7,589 nucleotides of DNA from NCBI GenBank assembly GCA_903930745.1, contig CAIYZX010000003.1:1-7589 (forward strand), written 5' to 3'. A program made the translations under genes and the position numbers. This document shows positions 1 through 5,729 of the stretch, piece by piece. Under the pieces are notes generated by a model that did not search any database, was not told the DNA's origin, and saw only the letters and a program-made list of their open reading frames with translations. Source of the DNA: an uncultured Chloroflexota bacterium. Its GTDB lineage: Bacteria; Chloroflexota; Limnocylindria; Limnocylindrales; CSP1-4. The stretch's first letter is position 1; each line of letters begins with the position of its first letter.

Positions 1-245
1 GGCCGCAGCGCCAGGCCGCCGCCGGAGCCGCCGGCCGAGTTCGCGTCAAACGTGGAGCCCGTGATGTCCGCCGAGCCCTCCGTGCAGGCACCGCCCCCGT
101 CCGCGGCCGCGACGTTCGATGCCACCACGACACGGATCAGGCTGACGGCACCGCCCTCCTGGCTGATCCCGGCTCCGTTCAGTGCCGAGTTGCCGGAGGT
201 GGTGCCGCCGGTGATGTCCACCGTGGCGCCCTTCGCGCGGATCGC
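1..245 (-). pseudogene. Parallel beta-helix (POMP-like) surface protein fragment, left end outside window
   Basis: The minus-strand frame entering at 245 and running off position 1 reads as glycine/serine/asparagine-rich beta-helix rungs. Examples are a TTSGNSALNGAGIS segment, then a VSLIRVVVASNVAAADGGG segment, then STFDANSAGGSGGG. The spaced SGNSA/DANSA and GGG turns are typical of polymorphic outer-membrane-protein or right-handed beta-helix repeats in secreted proteins. No ATG opens the frame, and an in-frame TGA lies at 248-246. Residues before that stop (LLITASSGAG) and after it (AIRAKGATVDITGG) still look like one beta-helix rung, so the TGA may be a nonsense mutation. An upstream in-frame TAA soon ends the reading. 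A GTG at 221-219 is the only plausible internal start, with GAAGGG about 9 nt before it. The alternative is an intact gene using that GTG without a signal peptide, which is unlikely for this family. The protein class is fairly clear; the pseudogene status is an inference. Confidence 0.5.
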
Positions 246-344
246 TCAGCCCGCCCCGCTGCTGGCGGTGATGAGCAGTGACGGACGACCGTGACCTTCC
301 GCCGCGGCGGCCGGCCCTCGAGCTGCGCGGGGCCGTTAAACGTC

Positions 345-372
345 CGAAGCGGCTCCCGAAGGAGCCGCTTCG
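345..372 (-). terminator. 12-bp hairpin with C(UUCG)G tetraloop, terminator- or attenuator-like
   Basis: Positions 345-356 and 361-372 are perfectly complementary over 12 bp. In the minus sense the loop is TTCG closed by C-G, the hyperstable UUCG tetraloop common in bacterial terminators. The 3' tail in that sense (GACGTTTAAC) has only a short T run, so termination may be weak. On the plus strand the loop is CGAA and the tail is TTGCTGT, also poor. It lies about 100 nt upstream of the beta-helix fragment and about 260 nt after the last operon gene. Confidence 0.5.
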
Positions 373-456
373 TTGCTGTCCCGGTGAAGGGCCTATCTAA
401 CGACAGGTCTTCTGCCATCGCCCCTGGATCATCTATCGCGTCGGCTTAACCGACTA

Positions 457-474
457 CCCTAACCCAACCTACCC
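457..474 (-). other. Telomere-like G-tract run, possible two-layer G-quadruplex
   Basis: In the minus sense this reads GGGTAGGTTGGGTTAGGG, four G tracts of 3, 2, 3 and 3 separated by 2-3 nt. This could form a two-tetrad G-quadruplex in RNA or single-stranded DNA. It lies inside the loop closed by the 426-432/475-481 stem. Fold formation is not proven. Confidence 0.3.
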
Positions 475-635
475 ATGATCCCGGTGCTGGGGCAGCCATC
501 GCTGACTGGCAGCATCGATATCCTAGCCGCGTACTTGGCATTAGGGAAGGGTCATATCCACCGATTCGGTGAATTTCCCTTAACCGCAACCTTTGTCGGT
601 CAAGACCGACACGCCAAGGGCGCGATCACCACAGG

Positions 636-1133
636 CTACTGACCGTCCTCGATCACCTCGATGGAGACCATCGCGGTGGGGCTGTCCGGCAGGTCGCGCT
701 GGTTGCGCGGCGCGGACACGATCGCGTCCACCACGTCCAGGCCCTTCGTGACCTGGCCGAAGATCGTGTAGCTCTTGGGCAGCCCGTAGTCGCGGTGCAT
801 GATGAAGAACTGGGACCCGTTGGTGTTCGGGCCGGCGTTCGCCATCGCCATCGTGCCGCGGTTGTAGGCCAGGGACGCCGGGATGGGCTCGTCCGCGAAG
901 CGGTAGCCGGGGCCGCCGGTGCCCACGCGGTTCACGTTGAGCGTGGCCTTCTTGCCGAACTCGCCGTCGCCGCCCTGGATCATGAAGTTCGGGATGACGC
1001 GGTGGAAGATCACGTCGTCGTAGAAGCCCTGCCTGGCGAGCTTCACGAAGTTGGCGACGGTGTTGGGGGCGCTGCTGTCGTAGAGGTCGGCCTCGATGGT
1101 GCCGAGCTCTGTCGTGATCACGACGCGGGTCAT
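636..1133 (-). CDS. Cytoplasmic cyclophilin-type peptidyl-prolyl cis-trans isomerase
   Basis: This 165-residue protein is a single compact cyclophilin domain of PpiB type. It catalyses cis-trans isomerisation of X-Pro bonds and assists protein folding. The core FHRVIPNFMIQGGD lies at residues 43-56 and carries the catalytic arginine R45 with F50, M51 and Q53. The second signature AGPNTNGSQFFI (100-111) provides Q108 and F110. The tryptophan of human cyclophilin A (W121) and its H126 are not conserved: the region reads YGLPKSYTIFG, as is common in bacterial members, which predicts weak cyclosporin binding. There is no signal peptide, so it should be cytoplasmic. The start ATG at 1133-1131 is well supported by AAGGAG (1145-1140) with 6 nt spacing; the stop is TAG. 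It follows a lipoprotein cyclophilin gene by 55 nt on the same strand and is probably the last gene of the operon. It can be translated independently because it has its own strong ribosome site. Confidence 0.95.
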   Translation of the reverse strand: MTRVVITTELGTIEADLYDSSAPNTVANFVKLARQGFYDDVIFHRVIPNFMIQGGDGEFGKKATLNVNRVGTGGPGYRFADEPIPASLAYNRGTMAMANAGPNTNGSQFFIMHRDYGLPKSYTIFGQVTKGLDVVDAIVSAPRNQRDLPDSPTAMVSIEVIEDGQ

Positions 1134-1139
1134 GTGCTG

Positions 1140-1145
1140 CTCCTT
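1140..1145 (-). promoter_or_regulatory. Ribosome binding site AAGGAG of the cytoplasmic cyclophilin
   Basis: This is the only near-consensus Shine-Dalgarno in the operon. It lies 6 nt before the ATG at 1133 and fixes that start. Confidence 0.8.
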
Positions 1146-1188
1146 GCCTGTTGAACGCGCGAGGGGGGACTGCTCGAGGGGACGCCGC

Positions 1189-1908
1189 TCAGGGCGTGCT
1201 GACGGTGACCTTCTTCATGACGATCGGGTCCGTGGGGATCTCCACCCCGTTGGCCGCCGCCGCGATGGCATCGGCCACGTCCATGCCGGACGTCACCTCG
1301 CCGATGATCTGGTACGTGTTGTACGAGGCCAGCGCCTGCTCCGCCTCATCGTCAAGGACGATGAAGAACTGCGAGCCAACGGAGTTGGGCGCCATGGTCC
1401 GGGCCATCGCCACCGTCCCGCGGTGGTAGCGCGTGGTCACCTTCTCGTCGGTGATGCGGTACGGCGGCCCGCCGCTGCCCACGATGTCCGGGATGATGTC
1501 CGGCGAGCGGCCGAACTGCCCGTCGCCACCCTGGATGACGAAGCCGGGGACCACGCGGTGGAACACGACGTTGTCGTAGTAGCCGCACTCGGCGAGCGCC
1601 ACGAAGTTGCCGACGGCGATGGGCGAGAGGTCCGCGGTGAGGGTCAGCTCCATGGTGCCCTTGTCCGTCTCGATCGAGACCTTGCGGACCTCGCCCGCGC
1701 CAAGCGCGTCAGGCTGCGTCGTGGGGCAGCCCGGGTTGTACGTGGGGCCCGGGTGGGTGGGCTCCGGCGTGGGCGTGGCGGGGACAAGGGACGGGATGGA
1801 CGGGATTGGCTCCTGTGAGGCCGTGCCGCCACTGGACGCGCCGCACGCGGCGAGCAGCACGGGCACCGCGAGCGCGGCGACGAGGCGGAGGGACGTGGAC
1901 CGGATCAT
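1189..1908 (-). CDS. Lipoprotein cyclophilin-type peptidyl-prolyl isomerase
   Basis: This 239-residue protein is predicted to be a membrane-anchored extracytoplasmic foldase. Residues 1-22 form a lipoprotein signal: a positive n-region with arginines at 3 and 8, a hydrophobic core, and the lipobox LLAAC with C22 as the lipidated cysteine. A Gly/Ser then Pro/Thr-rich linker (about 23-68) follows, then a cyclophilin domain (about 75-239). Catalytic signatures are FHRVVPGFVIQGGD (116-129; R118, F123, Q126) and SQFFI (179-183; Q180, F182). C61 and C108 lie in the exported part and could pair. The start ATG at 1908-1906 overlaps the stop of the upstream HisA-like gene as ATGA, and TGGAGG (1924-1919) lies 10 nt before it. 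This start also gives the complete lipoprotein signal. The linker tethers the catalytic domain away from the membrane, so likely clients are secreted or surface proteins. Family assignment is firm; clients are unknown. Confidence 0.95.
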   Translation of the reverse strand: MIRSTSLRLVAALAVPVLLAACGASSGGTASQEPIPSIPSLVPATPTPEPTHPGPTYNPGCPTTQPDALGAGEVRKVSIETDKGTMELTLTADLSPIAVGNFVALAECGYYDNVVFHRVVPGFVIQGGDGQFGRSPDIIPDIVGSGGPPYRITDEKVTTRYHRGTVAMARTMAPNSVGSQFFIVLDDEAEQALASYNTYQIIGEVTSGMDVADAIAAAANGVEIPTDPIVMKKVTVSTP

Positions 1909-2621
1909 GCGCTGGCAGCCTCCAGGGCGCGGGGAAGGTCGATGGTCCCGGAGAGGATCGCCTCTCCGAGGATGAGCCCGGCGACGCCGGCTTCACGAAG
2001 CCGCACGACGCCGTCAAGGTTGGTGACGCCACCGGCGACGAGGATGTCCACGTCACCGCGTGCTGTGAGGGTAGCGAGGAGCGCCGGATCCGGCATGGAA
2101 CCGCCGTGTCCCAGGACCAGGCGGTGCACGCCGGCGGCAACCAGCTCGTCCACCAGCTGGGCCAGCGAGGGGCGCGAAGCACGGCGCCACGGGAACGCGG
2201 CCAGCTTCTCCGGGCGGGGATCCAGGCCCACGGCCAGCCAGTCGCCGGCCACGCCAACGCAGTCGCGAAGTGCGTCCGGCCGGTCCGCGATGGCCAGGGA
2301 GACCACCGCGCGCGTGGCGCCCGCGGCAAACGCCAGCCGGATGTGATCGGCCTCCTCCAGGCCGCCGGCCACCTGCAGCGGGACGGCCACCTTCGCCGCC
2401 ACCGCGCCGATCTGCTCCAGCGCCGCGGGCGCCTGCCGCCGCGCCCCGTCGAAGTCCACGAGGTGCAGCTGCCGCGCCCCCGCCGCCACGAGCTGCTCCG
2501 CGATCCGGTCCGGCCGGTCCGTGGGCGACCCAACGCCCGTGGAGGCGCCCGGCCAGTAGACGACCCGGGAGCGCCCGCCCGCCACGTCGATGGACGGGAT
2601 GATCTCCATGCGTGCCGTCAT
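1905..2621 (-). CDS. Divergent HisA/HisF-like TIM-barrel protein
   Basis: This 238-residue protein has the HisA length and fold signals. It has an N-terminal IPSID (residues 8-12; D12 matches the catalytic Asp8 of Thermotoga HisA), LHLVDFDGA (52-60), the phosphate-loop-like LQVAGGLEE (82-90), VGLDPRP (131-137; D134 matches Asp127), and the C-terminal phosphate loops LVAGGVTN (194-201) and GLILGEAILSG (215-225). HisA isomerises ProFAR in histidine synthesis. However, the HisA strand that normally carries the catalytic threonine (HTEIxKDG type) reads VLGHGGSMPDP (169-179), the first loop is VYWPGAS rather than VRLxxGD, and IVGRA has become ILGEA. No his genes lie nearby. It may therefore be a paralogue with another substrate. 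The start at 2621 overlaps the upstream stop as ATGA, which implies translational coupling; a second in-frame ATG at 2609 is possible. The gene ends in an ATGA overlap with the lipoprotein cyclophilin. Confidence 0.8.
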   Translation of the reverse strand: MTARMEIIPSIDVAGGRSRVVYWPGASTGVGSPTDRPDRIAEQLVAAGARQLHLVDFDGARRQAPAALEQIGAVAAKVAVPLQVAGGLEEADHIRLAFAAGATRAVVSLAIADRPDALRDCVGVAGDWLAVGLDPRPEKLAAFPWRRASRPSLAQLVDELVAAGVHRLVLGHGGSMPDPALLATLTARGDVDILVAGGVTNLDGVVRLREAGVAGLILGEAILSGTIDLPRALEAASA

Positions 2622-4303
2622 CGGCCGCCCTCGCCCGCCAGCGCGCGCTGGTGGAAGGAGACCGGCAGGGACCCATTGCGCAGCAGCGTGTCGTGGAAGC
2701 CCTTCAGGCTGAACGCGGACCCCAGGCGCCGCTTCTCGTTCTCGCGCAGGCCCAGGATCAGGACCTTGCCCAGCAGGTACGAGAGCTGGTAGCCGGGCGT
2801 GTACGTGTAGCGGCGGACCTCCGCCCGGGCGTTCGCGCGCTCGAAGGCCGTGTGCTCCACCATGAAGTCCGTGGCCTCGTCCGGGGCCAGCTCGCCGCGG
2901 TGCATCCGCACGTCCAGGATGATCCGGCAGGCGCGCCACACGGCGTCCGTGTACATGGCGGTGCGGAACTCGGGGCCGGCGTCGAACCCCTCCTCGCGCA
3001 TCATCTGCTCGCTGTACATGCCCCAGCCCTCAACGAACTCCGGGGCGTCCGTCATGAGCCGGGTGAGGCTGCGGGTCTTGCTCGCCACCAGGAGCTGGAG
3101 GTGGTGGCCCGGGTACGCCTCGTGGACGCTGGTGTTGGAGATGGACGCGCGGTAGTGCTCCAGCATCGCGTTCGGGTCGTTGTCCACCGCGGGCGTCACG
3201 ATGTAGAGGCCGCGCTTGTCCGTGCCGAACGGGGCGGGGGCGAAGTAGGCCGCGAACGGCATCACGGAGCGCAGGTACTCCGGGGTCTCGATGACCTCGA
3301 TGACGTCGTCGTCCGGGATGCTGACGAGGTCATGCTCGACCAGGTGGGTGCGGGCCCGGCGCATCGCGTCGCGGTAGCCGTCCAGGGCCTCTGCGAACGT
3401 GGCCGGGTGGTCCGCCTTGAGGCGCTCGATGACCGAGGCGGTGTCCGCGTCCGGGTCCACCTCGCGCGCTGCGCGCCGGCGGCCCTCCAGGTTCGTCCGC
3501 AGCTGCTCCTCGCCGATGGCCAGGATGGTGTCCGTGTCCAGGTCGCCGAAGGCACGGTGGCGGATCAGCTCGTCGTAGCGCTCGCGGCCCAGCGGCCAGT
3601 CGTCCGTGGCGGTCTCAAGGGTGGTGGCGATCCACGCGTCGTAGTCGCCCAGGGCGGTGCGGGCGCCGGCGATCGCCTTGTCCAGGCGCGCCAGCTCCGC
3701 GGCGGGGAGGGTGCCATCCGCGGCTGTCCGGACCTCGTCGAAGAGGGACGGCAGGTCCGCCACGTTGCGCCGCTCCACGTCCTGCCAGAGCGCAACCTGC
3801 GGGCCCACGGCGCGGGAGCGCGCGTCCGCGAGGAACCGCGGGGCGGCCTCGAGGCGGTCCGTGATCCGGGTCAGCCGGTCCGCGAGGGGCGCGGCCCCGC
3901 GGCTGAAGAGCAGGAAGAGGGCGTCGCCCAGGTCGCCGCCCACGGTGGCACGGCGCTCCCACTGGCGGATGACGTCCGCCTCGAAGAGGGCCAGGCGCGT
4001 GTTGTGCAGCTCGAGATCCCGGTCGAAGCGCACGGACGCGGAGAGCTGGGCCGGGTCCAGCGCTTCAACGGCGGCGAGGTGCGCCCTGGCGTCTGCGATC
4101 TCCGCGAGGCGGGCGTCGCGGGAGCTCTCCGCGAGCCGGTGGTCCTCGGTCTCGATGCCCAGCCACGTGGCCATCATGGGGTTCGCGTGGACGATCCGGC
4201 GGAACTGCGCCTCCACGAGGTCGTGGAAGCGGTCGTCCTGCGGGCCGGCGTCCGGGGCGCGCTCCGGACGGGGCAGGATCACGCCGGGAAGGAGATCGGT
4301 CAT
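2618..4303 (-). CDS. DUF885 family putative metallopeptidase
   Basis: From ATG 4303 the product is 561 residues, a usual size for DUF885. The hallmark HEAYPGHH lies at residues 394-401; its HExxxxH-like arrangement, with E425 in the following VEGWGMYSE segment (424-432), forms a gluzincin-like zinc site. The late motif YTPGYQLSYLLGK (501-513) is also typical of the family. Members are poorly characterised and are regarded as zinc-dependent peptidases. I see no signal peptide or membrane segment, so it is probably cytoplasmic. The N-terminal half is mostly helical, acidic and arginine-rich. The frame stays open upstream to 4441, but that extension is Pro/Arg-rich, overlaps the threonine aldolase gene and has no family likeness, so MTDLLPG at 4303 is chosen. 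No strong Shine-Dalgarno precedes it; the nearest purine-rich block is about 16 nt away. The stop TGA overlaps the HisA-like start by 4 bp. The gene begins 58 nt after the threonine aldolase gene. Substrate unknown. Confidence 0.9.
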   Translation of the reverse strand: MTDLLPGVILPRPERAPDAGPQDDRFHDLVEAQFRRIVHANPMMATWLGIETEDHRLAESSRDARLAEIADARAHLAAVEALDPAQLSASVRFDRDLELHNTRLALFEADVIRQWERRATVGGDLGDALFLLFSRGAAPLADRLTRITDRLEAAPRFLADARSRAVGPQVALWQDVERRNVADLPSLFDEVRTAADGTLPAAELARLDKAIAGARTALGDYDAWIATTLETATDDWPLGRERYDELIRHRAFGDLDTDTILAIGEEQLRTNLEGRRRAAREVDPDADTASVIERLKADHPATFAEALDGYRDAMRRARTHLVEHDLVSIPDDDVIEVIETPEYLRSVMPFAAYFAPAPFGTDKRGLYIVTPAVDNDPNAMLEHYRASISNTSVHEAYPGHHLQLLVASKTRSLTRLMTDAPEFVEGWGMYSEQMMREEGFDAGPEFRTAMYTDAVWRACRIILDVRMHRGELAPDEATDFMVEHTAFERANARAEVRRYTYTPGYQLSYLLGKVLILGLRENEKRRLGSAFSLKGFHDTLLRNGSLPVSFHQRALAGEGGR

Positions 4304-4361
4304 CGGGTTCGGGGCTCGGCTCCGGGCTTCGTGGCTGTTGGGACGGGTATGGTGCGCGCCG

Positions 4362-5462
4362 TCAGGCGGCGGTGCCCTCGGTGGTCTTGAGGGCCTCGGC
4401 GGCCGCCTCCACCACCCGGTCGATGTCCGCGGCACCCACACCGTAGTGCGTGACCGCGCGGACGGACCCGTCGTTGTACGGAACCATCAGGACGCCGCGC
4501 GCCGCGAGCGCCGCGAGGAACGCGGTGCGGTCCCGGGCCACCGAGAAGATGACGAAGTTCGTGACCGCGCGCTCCGGGTCCAGGAGCGTGCCCTCCGGCT
4601 GTGCGATGCCGCCGGGCGAGATGACGCCGTCCAGCTTCGCCAGGCCATCGGCGAGGCGGCGGGCGTTGGCGTGATCCTCGGCCATGCGGGCGATCATCCC
4701 GTCCTCGCCCTCGTCCAGGGCGATGAGGCCCGCGGCCGCCACGATGCCCACCTGGCGCATGCCGCCGCCCAGGAGCTTGCGGGCGCGCCGCGCGCGATGG
4801 ATGAACGGCGCGGACCCCACCACCATGGAGCCGATGGGGGTGGACAGGCCCTTGGACAGGCAGAACGTGACCGTGTCCGCGGGGGCCGCCAGCCGTTCCG
4901 GGGAGACGCCCAGCTTCACCACCGCGTTGAAGAATCGCGCACCGTCCACGTGGAGCGGGACGCCGCGGTCATGGGCGATCCTCGCCACGTCGTCGATGTA
5001 CTGCATCGGCAGGGCGCGACCACCGCTGTGGGCGTGGGTCTGCTCCACGATGACGAGGCCGGTGAGCGCCTGGTGCGGGTCGTCCGGGTCGCTGAACGCG
5101 CGCTCGATGTCGCGCAGGGCCATCGTGCCGTCCGCCTGCTCGCGCAGGGCGCGGATGGGGGCGCCCACGACCACGGCGTGGTTGCCCGCCTCGTCCGTGA
5201 CGGTGTGGGTGCTCTCGCCGGCGATGGCCTCGTGGCCACGCGGGAGGTGGGCCATCATGGAGACCAGGTTGCCCATGGTGCCGCTCGTGACGAAGAGCGC
5301 GGCCTCCTTGCCCAGGAGCCTCGCCGCCTTCACCTCCAGGGCGTTGACCGTGGGGTCGTCGCCGAAGACGTCGTCGCCAACCGGCGCCTCCGCCATGGCA
5401 CGCCGCATGGCCGGCGAGGGGTGGGTGACGGTGTCGGAGCGCAGGTCGATACGGGTCGTCAT
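4362..5462 (-). CDS. ltaE: Low-specificity L-threonine aldolase (PLP enzyme)
   Basis: The product is 366 residues, a fold-type I PLP enzyme of the LtaE/GLY1 class. It cleaves L-threonine and L-allo-threonine to glycine and acetaldehyde. The start matches the family closely: LRSDTVTHPSPAMR at residues 7-20, then APVGDDVFGDDPTVNALE (26-43). SGTMGN (60-65) is the phosphate-binding loop, H86 should stack on the PLP ring, HVDGARFFNA (171-180) holds the PLP aspartate D173 and R176, and CLSKGLSTPIGS (201-212) contains the Schiff-base lysine K204. GGGMRQVG (232-239) follows, and R335 near the C-terminus fits the carboxylate-binding arginine. It is cytoplasmic. It is the first gene of the minus-strand operon. 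The ATG at 5462 has no Shine-Dalgarno, but a TATGCT box (5477-5472) lies 9 nt upstream, which would give a leaderless message. The specificity call is by family; L- versus low-specificity cannot be separated by reading. Confidence 0.95.
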   Translation of the reverse strand: MTTRIDLRSDTVTHPSPAMRRAMAEAPVGDDVFGDDPTVNALEVKAARLLGKEAALFVTSGTMGNLVSMMAHLPRGHEAIAGESTHTVTDEAGNHAVVVGAPIRALREQADGTMALRDIERAFSDPDDPHQALTGLVIVEQTHAHSGGRALPMQYIDDVARIAHDRGVPLHVDGARFFNAVVKLGVSPERLAAPADTVTFCLSKGLSTPIGSMVVGSAPFIHRARRARKLLGGGMRQVGIVAAAGLIALDEGEDGMIARMAEDHANARRLADGLAKLDGVISPGGIAQPEGTLLDPERAVTNFVIFSVARDRTAFLAALAARGVLMVPYNDGSVRAVTHYGVGAADIDRVVEAAAEALKTTEGTAA

Positions 5463-5471
5463 GGCCGGGCG

Positions 5472-5477
5472 AGCATA
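5472..5477 (-). promoter_or_regulatory. Putative -10 box (TATGCT) of the threonine aldolase operon
   Basis: In the minus sense TATGCT fits TAnnnT and lies 9 nt before the ATG, which puts the transcript start within about 3 nt of the start codon. No good -35 is visible. This is inference from spacing. Confidence 0.4.
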
Positions 5478-5494
5478 TCCCGCATGGCAGCGGG

Positions 5495-5527
5495 GCGCGC
5501 GTGCGTGGCGGGCGCGCGCGTGCGTGG
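5495..5527. repeat. 14-bp direct repeat (GCGCGCGTGCGTGG), two copies 19 bp apart
   Basis: Exact copies lie at 5495-5508 and 5514-5527, separated by 5 bp. They sit between two divergent promoters, about 18-50 bp upstream of each. The 19-bp period is near two helical turns, as for paired regulator sites. Chance similarity in a G/C-rich tract is possible. Confidence 0.6.
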
Positions 5528-5544
5528 TGGCCGCGCCCGGCGCG

Positions 5545-5574
5545 TTGGCGCTCGCGCCGGACCCCTGCTATGAT
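5545..5574 (+). promoter_or_regulatory. Sigma70-type promoter of tRNA-Asp
   Basis: The -35 TTGGCG (5545-5550) and -10 TATGAT (5569-5574) are separated by 18 bp. The predicted start near 5581 gives a leader of only about 5 nt before the mature tRNA. Confidence 0.75.
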
Positions 5575-5585
5575 CCGCCGGCCGC

Positions 5586-5662
5586 GGACCCGTGGTGTAG
5601 CGGCCCAACATGCCAGCCTGTCACGCTGGAGATCGCCGGTTCGAATCCGGTCGGGTCCGCCA
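5586..5662 (+). tRNA. tRNA-Asp (anticodon GTC)
   Basis: The molecule is 77 nt including an encoded CCA (5660-5662). The acceptor stem GGACCCG (5586-5592) pairs perfectly with CGGGTCC (5652-5658), and the discriminator is G73 (5659), as expected for aspartate. The D arm is GTGT/ACAT. The anticodon stem CCAGC/GCTGG carries the loop CTGTCAC with anticodon GTC at 5620-5622. The T arm is GCCGG-TTCGAAT-CCGGT, closed by a G-T wobble. The two bases before the acceptor (GC at 5584-5585) could extend pairing to G73 and C74 in the precursor. Alternative acceptor registers were tested, and only this one gives standard numbering throughout. It has its own promoter and terminator, so it is a single-gene unit. 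Confidence 0.97.
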
Positions 5663-5683
5663 TTTTTCACATCGATTCCTCTG

Positions 5684-5725
5684 ACGCCCCGTCCGCCCGC
5701 CCGGACGGGGCGTTTCTTCGTCTGT
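5684..5725 (+). terminator. Intrinsic terminator of tRNA-Asp
   Basis: A perfect 12-bp stem (5684-5695 with 5702-5713) has a 6-nt loop and a T-rich tail TTTCTTCGTCTGT. It lies 21 nt after the tRNA CCA end. It also insulates the downstream CapA-like gene from tRNA transcription. Confidence 0.9.
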
Positions 5726-5729
5726 GCGT

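Larger units (their letters stand above)
345..618 (-). ncRNA. Candidate structured RNA or leader, family not recognised
   Basis: Several exact Watson-Crick pairings nest here (plus coordinates). Domain A: 534-539 with 613-618 (CTTGGC/GCCAAG) encloses the hairpin 595-601/604-610 (GTCGGTC/GACCGAC) and a stem 543-548/575-580 (AGGGAA/TTCCCT, alternative 547-551/577-581), which caps in 559-563/567-571 (CACCG/CGGTG). Domain B: 412-417/507-512 (CTGCCA/TGGCAG) encloses 420-424/489-493 (GCCCC/GGGGC), then 426-432/475-481 (GGATCAT/ATGATCC), then hairpin 440-444/450-454 (GTCGG/CCGAC) followed by a run of G tracts in the minus sense. Then come 376-380/402-406 and the terminal hairpin 345-372. The minus sense is favoured because only there is the terminal loop the stable C(UUCG)G type. 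It lies between the cyclophilin operon end and the beta-helix fragment, so it could be a 3' element of the first, a leader of the second, or an independent small RNA. I see no signature of cobalamin, T-box, c-di-GMP-I, tmRNA, SRP or RNase P RNA. Function unknown; the stems come from reading by eye. Confidence 0.4.
246..635. other. Gene-free stretch of lower G+C
   Basis: No convincing reading frame lies here on either strand. G+C is visibly lower than in the flanking genes; positions 421-480, for instance, are 33/60 G+C. The part from 345 to 618 is dense in complementary segments and is annotated separately as a candidate structured RNA. A short minus-strand frame at 418-179 starts inside this structure, runs through the 12-bp hairpin and has no family resemblance, so it is not called. 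Confidence 0.7.
5463..5585. other. Divergent intergenic region between ltaE and tRNA-Asp
   Basis: No gene is seen. It holds the minus-strand -10 box for the operon, a 14-bp direct repeat, and the plus-strand tRNA promoter. The sequence between is an alternating G/C/T-rich tract. Confidence 0.7.

Noticed and set aside
179..418. 79-codon minus-strand frame in the gene-free stretch
   Set aside because: It runs through the 12-bp hairpin, is out of frame with the beta-helix segment and resembles no protein.
373..635. Known riboswitch or RNA (c-di-GMP-I, cobalamin, T-box, tmRNA, RNase P)
   Set aside because: A GGTAG..CGGTTA..CCGA-like segment hinted at c-di-GMP-I, but the 5' conserved half is absent. 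No B12 box, T-box GGTACC core, tmRNA or RNase P signature was found.
2612..4390. Very long plus-strand open frame opposite the DUF885 gene
   Set aside because: Composition is Val/Arg/Ala/Gly-rich with no family likeness; it is the mirror of a high-GC coding frame whose minus-strand product has clear DUF885 motifs.
4304..4441. N-terminal extension of the DUF885 gene to 4441
   Set aside because: The added 46 residues are Pro/Arg-rich, overlap the aldolase gene and precede the natural family start.
5586..5662. tRNA-Asp as an integration site for a mobile element
   Set aside because: No integrase gene and no repeated copy of the tRNA 3' end is present in the window.
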